Below are positions 5,721 to 5,756 of a stretch of DNA of 5,756 bases, piece after piece. The notes under the pieces are model-generated. The model worked only from the letters and a program-made list of their open reading frames with translations. It did no database searches and was not told the origin of the DNA. Numbering within the stretch: the stretch's first letter is position 1; every line of letters starts with the position of its first letter. The position numbers were made by a program, and so were the translations under genes. The DNA lies in contig DIQU01000003.1 in the NCBI GenBank assembly GCA_002426555.1, positions 1 to 5,756 of the forward strand, in the 5' to 3' direction. The stretch comes from Firmicutes bacterium UBA5454 (lineage in GTDB: Bacteria > Bacillota > Clostridia > Caldicoprobacterales > DTU083).

Positions 5721-5756
5721 CTGGAAACCGATTCCTGATCAAACAAAATCCTGCCG

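Overview
The window looks like chromosomal DNA of a low-to-moderate GC Firmicute, probably of the class Clostridia. The evidence is strong AGGAGG-type ribosome binding sites, TTG start codons, a class A RNase P RNA gene, and a degenerate HPr-like protein and a tandem P-loop ATPase of kinds I associate with Clostridia and other Firmicutes. I cannot name the genus.

Layout, left to right. Positions 1-280 hold no gene I can support. Next come three genes on the minus strand, transcribed right to left: a dCMP deaminase (4060-4566, comEB-like), a copper-exporting P1B-type ATPase (1536-3995, copA) and a P-loop ATPase of unknown function with two related halves (325-1446). The last of these ends at a clear intrinsic terminator (283-313). 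The deaminase and copA are about 64 bp apart with no visible terminator and may be co-transcribed. The P-loop ATPase has a possible promoter of its own in the 89-bp gap after copA.

The 374-bp gap 4567-4940 separates these genes from a divergent small plus-strand gene (4941-5180), which encodes an HPr-fold protein without the phosphorylatable histidine region. The gap contains a degenerate palindromic repeat element, a perfect 15-bp palindrome, and a 10-bp dyad just before the ribosome binding site. A 14-bp-stem bidirectional terminator (5180-5216) separates the HPr-like gene from the convergent rnpB gene.

The right end is rnpB (RNase P RNA, minus strand, about 5233-5670), with a good extended -10 promoter at 5692-5720. 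Its P12 region is enlarged by a long hairpin built from 7-nt repeats (5446-5537).

The genes are mostly unrelated housekeeping functions: nucleotide metabolism, copper homeostasis, tRNA processing, and perhaps sugar or nitrogen-type signalling. I see no clear new multi-gene system. The points most worth a second look are the heptamer hairpin inside rnpB, a promoter-like module shared by rnpB and the copA/ATPase gap, the altered HP motif in CopA, the broken second P-loop in the ATPase, and the HPr-like protein without its active site.
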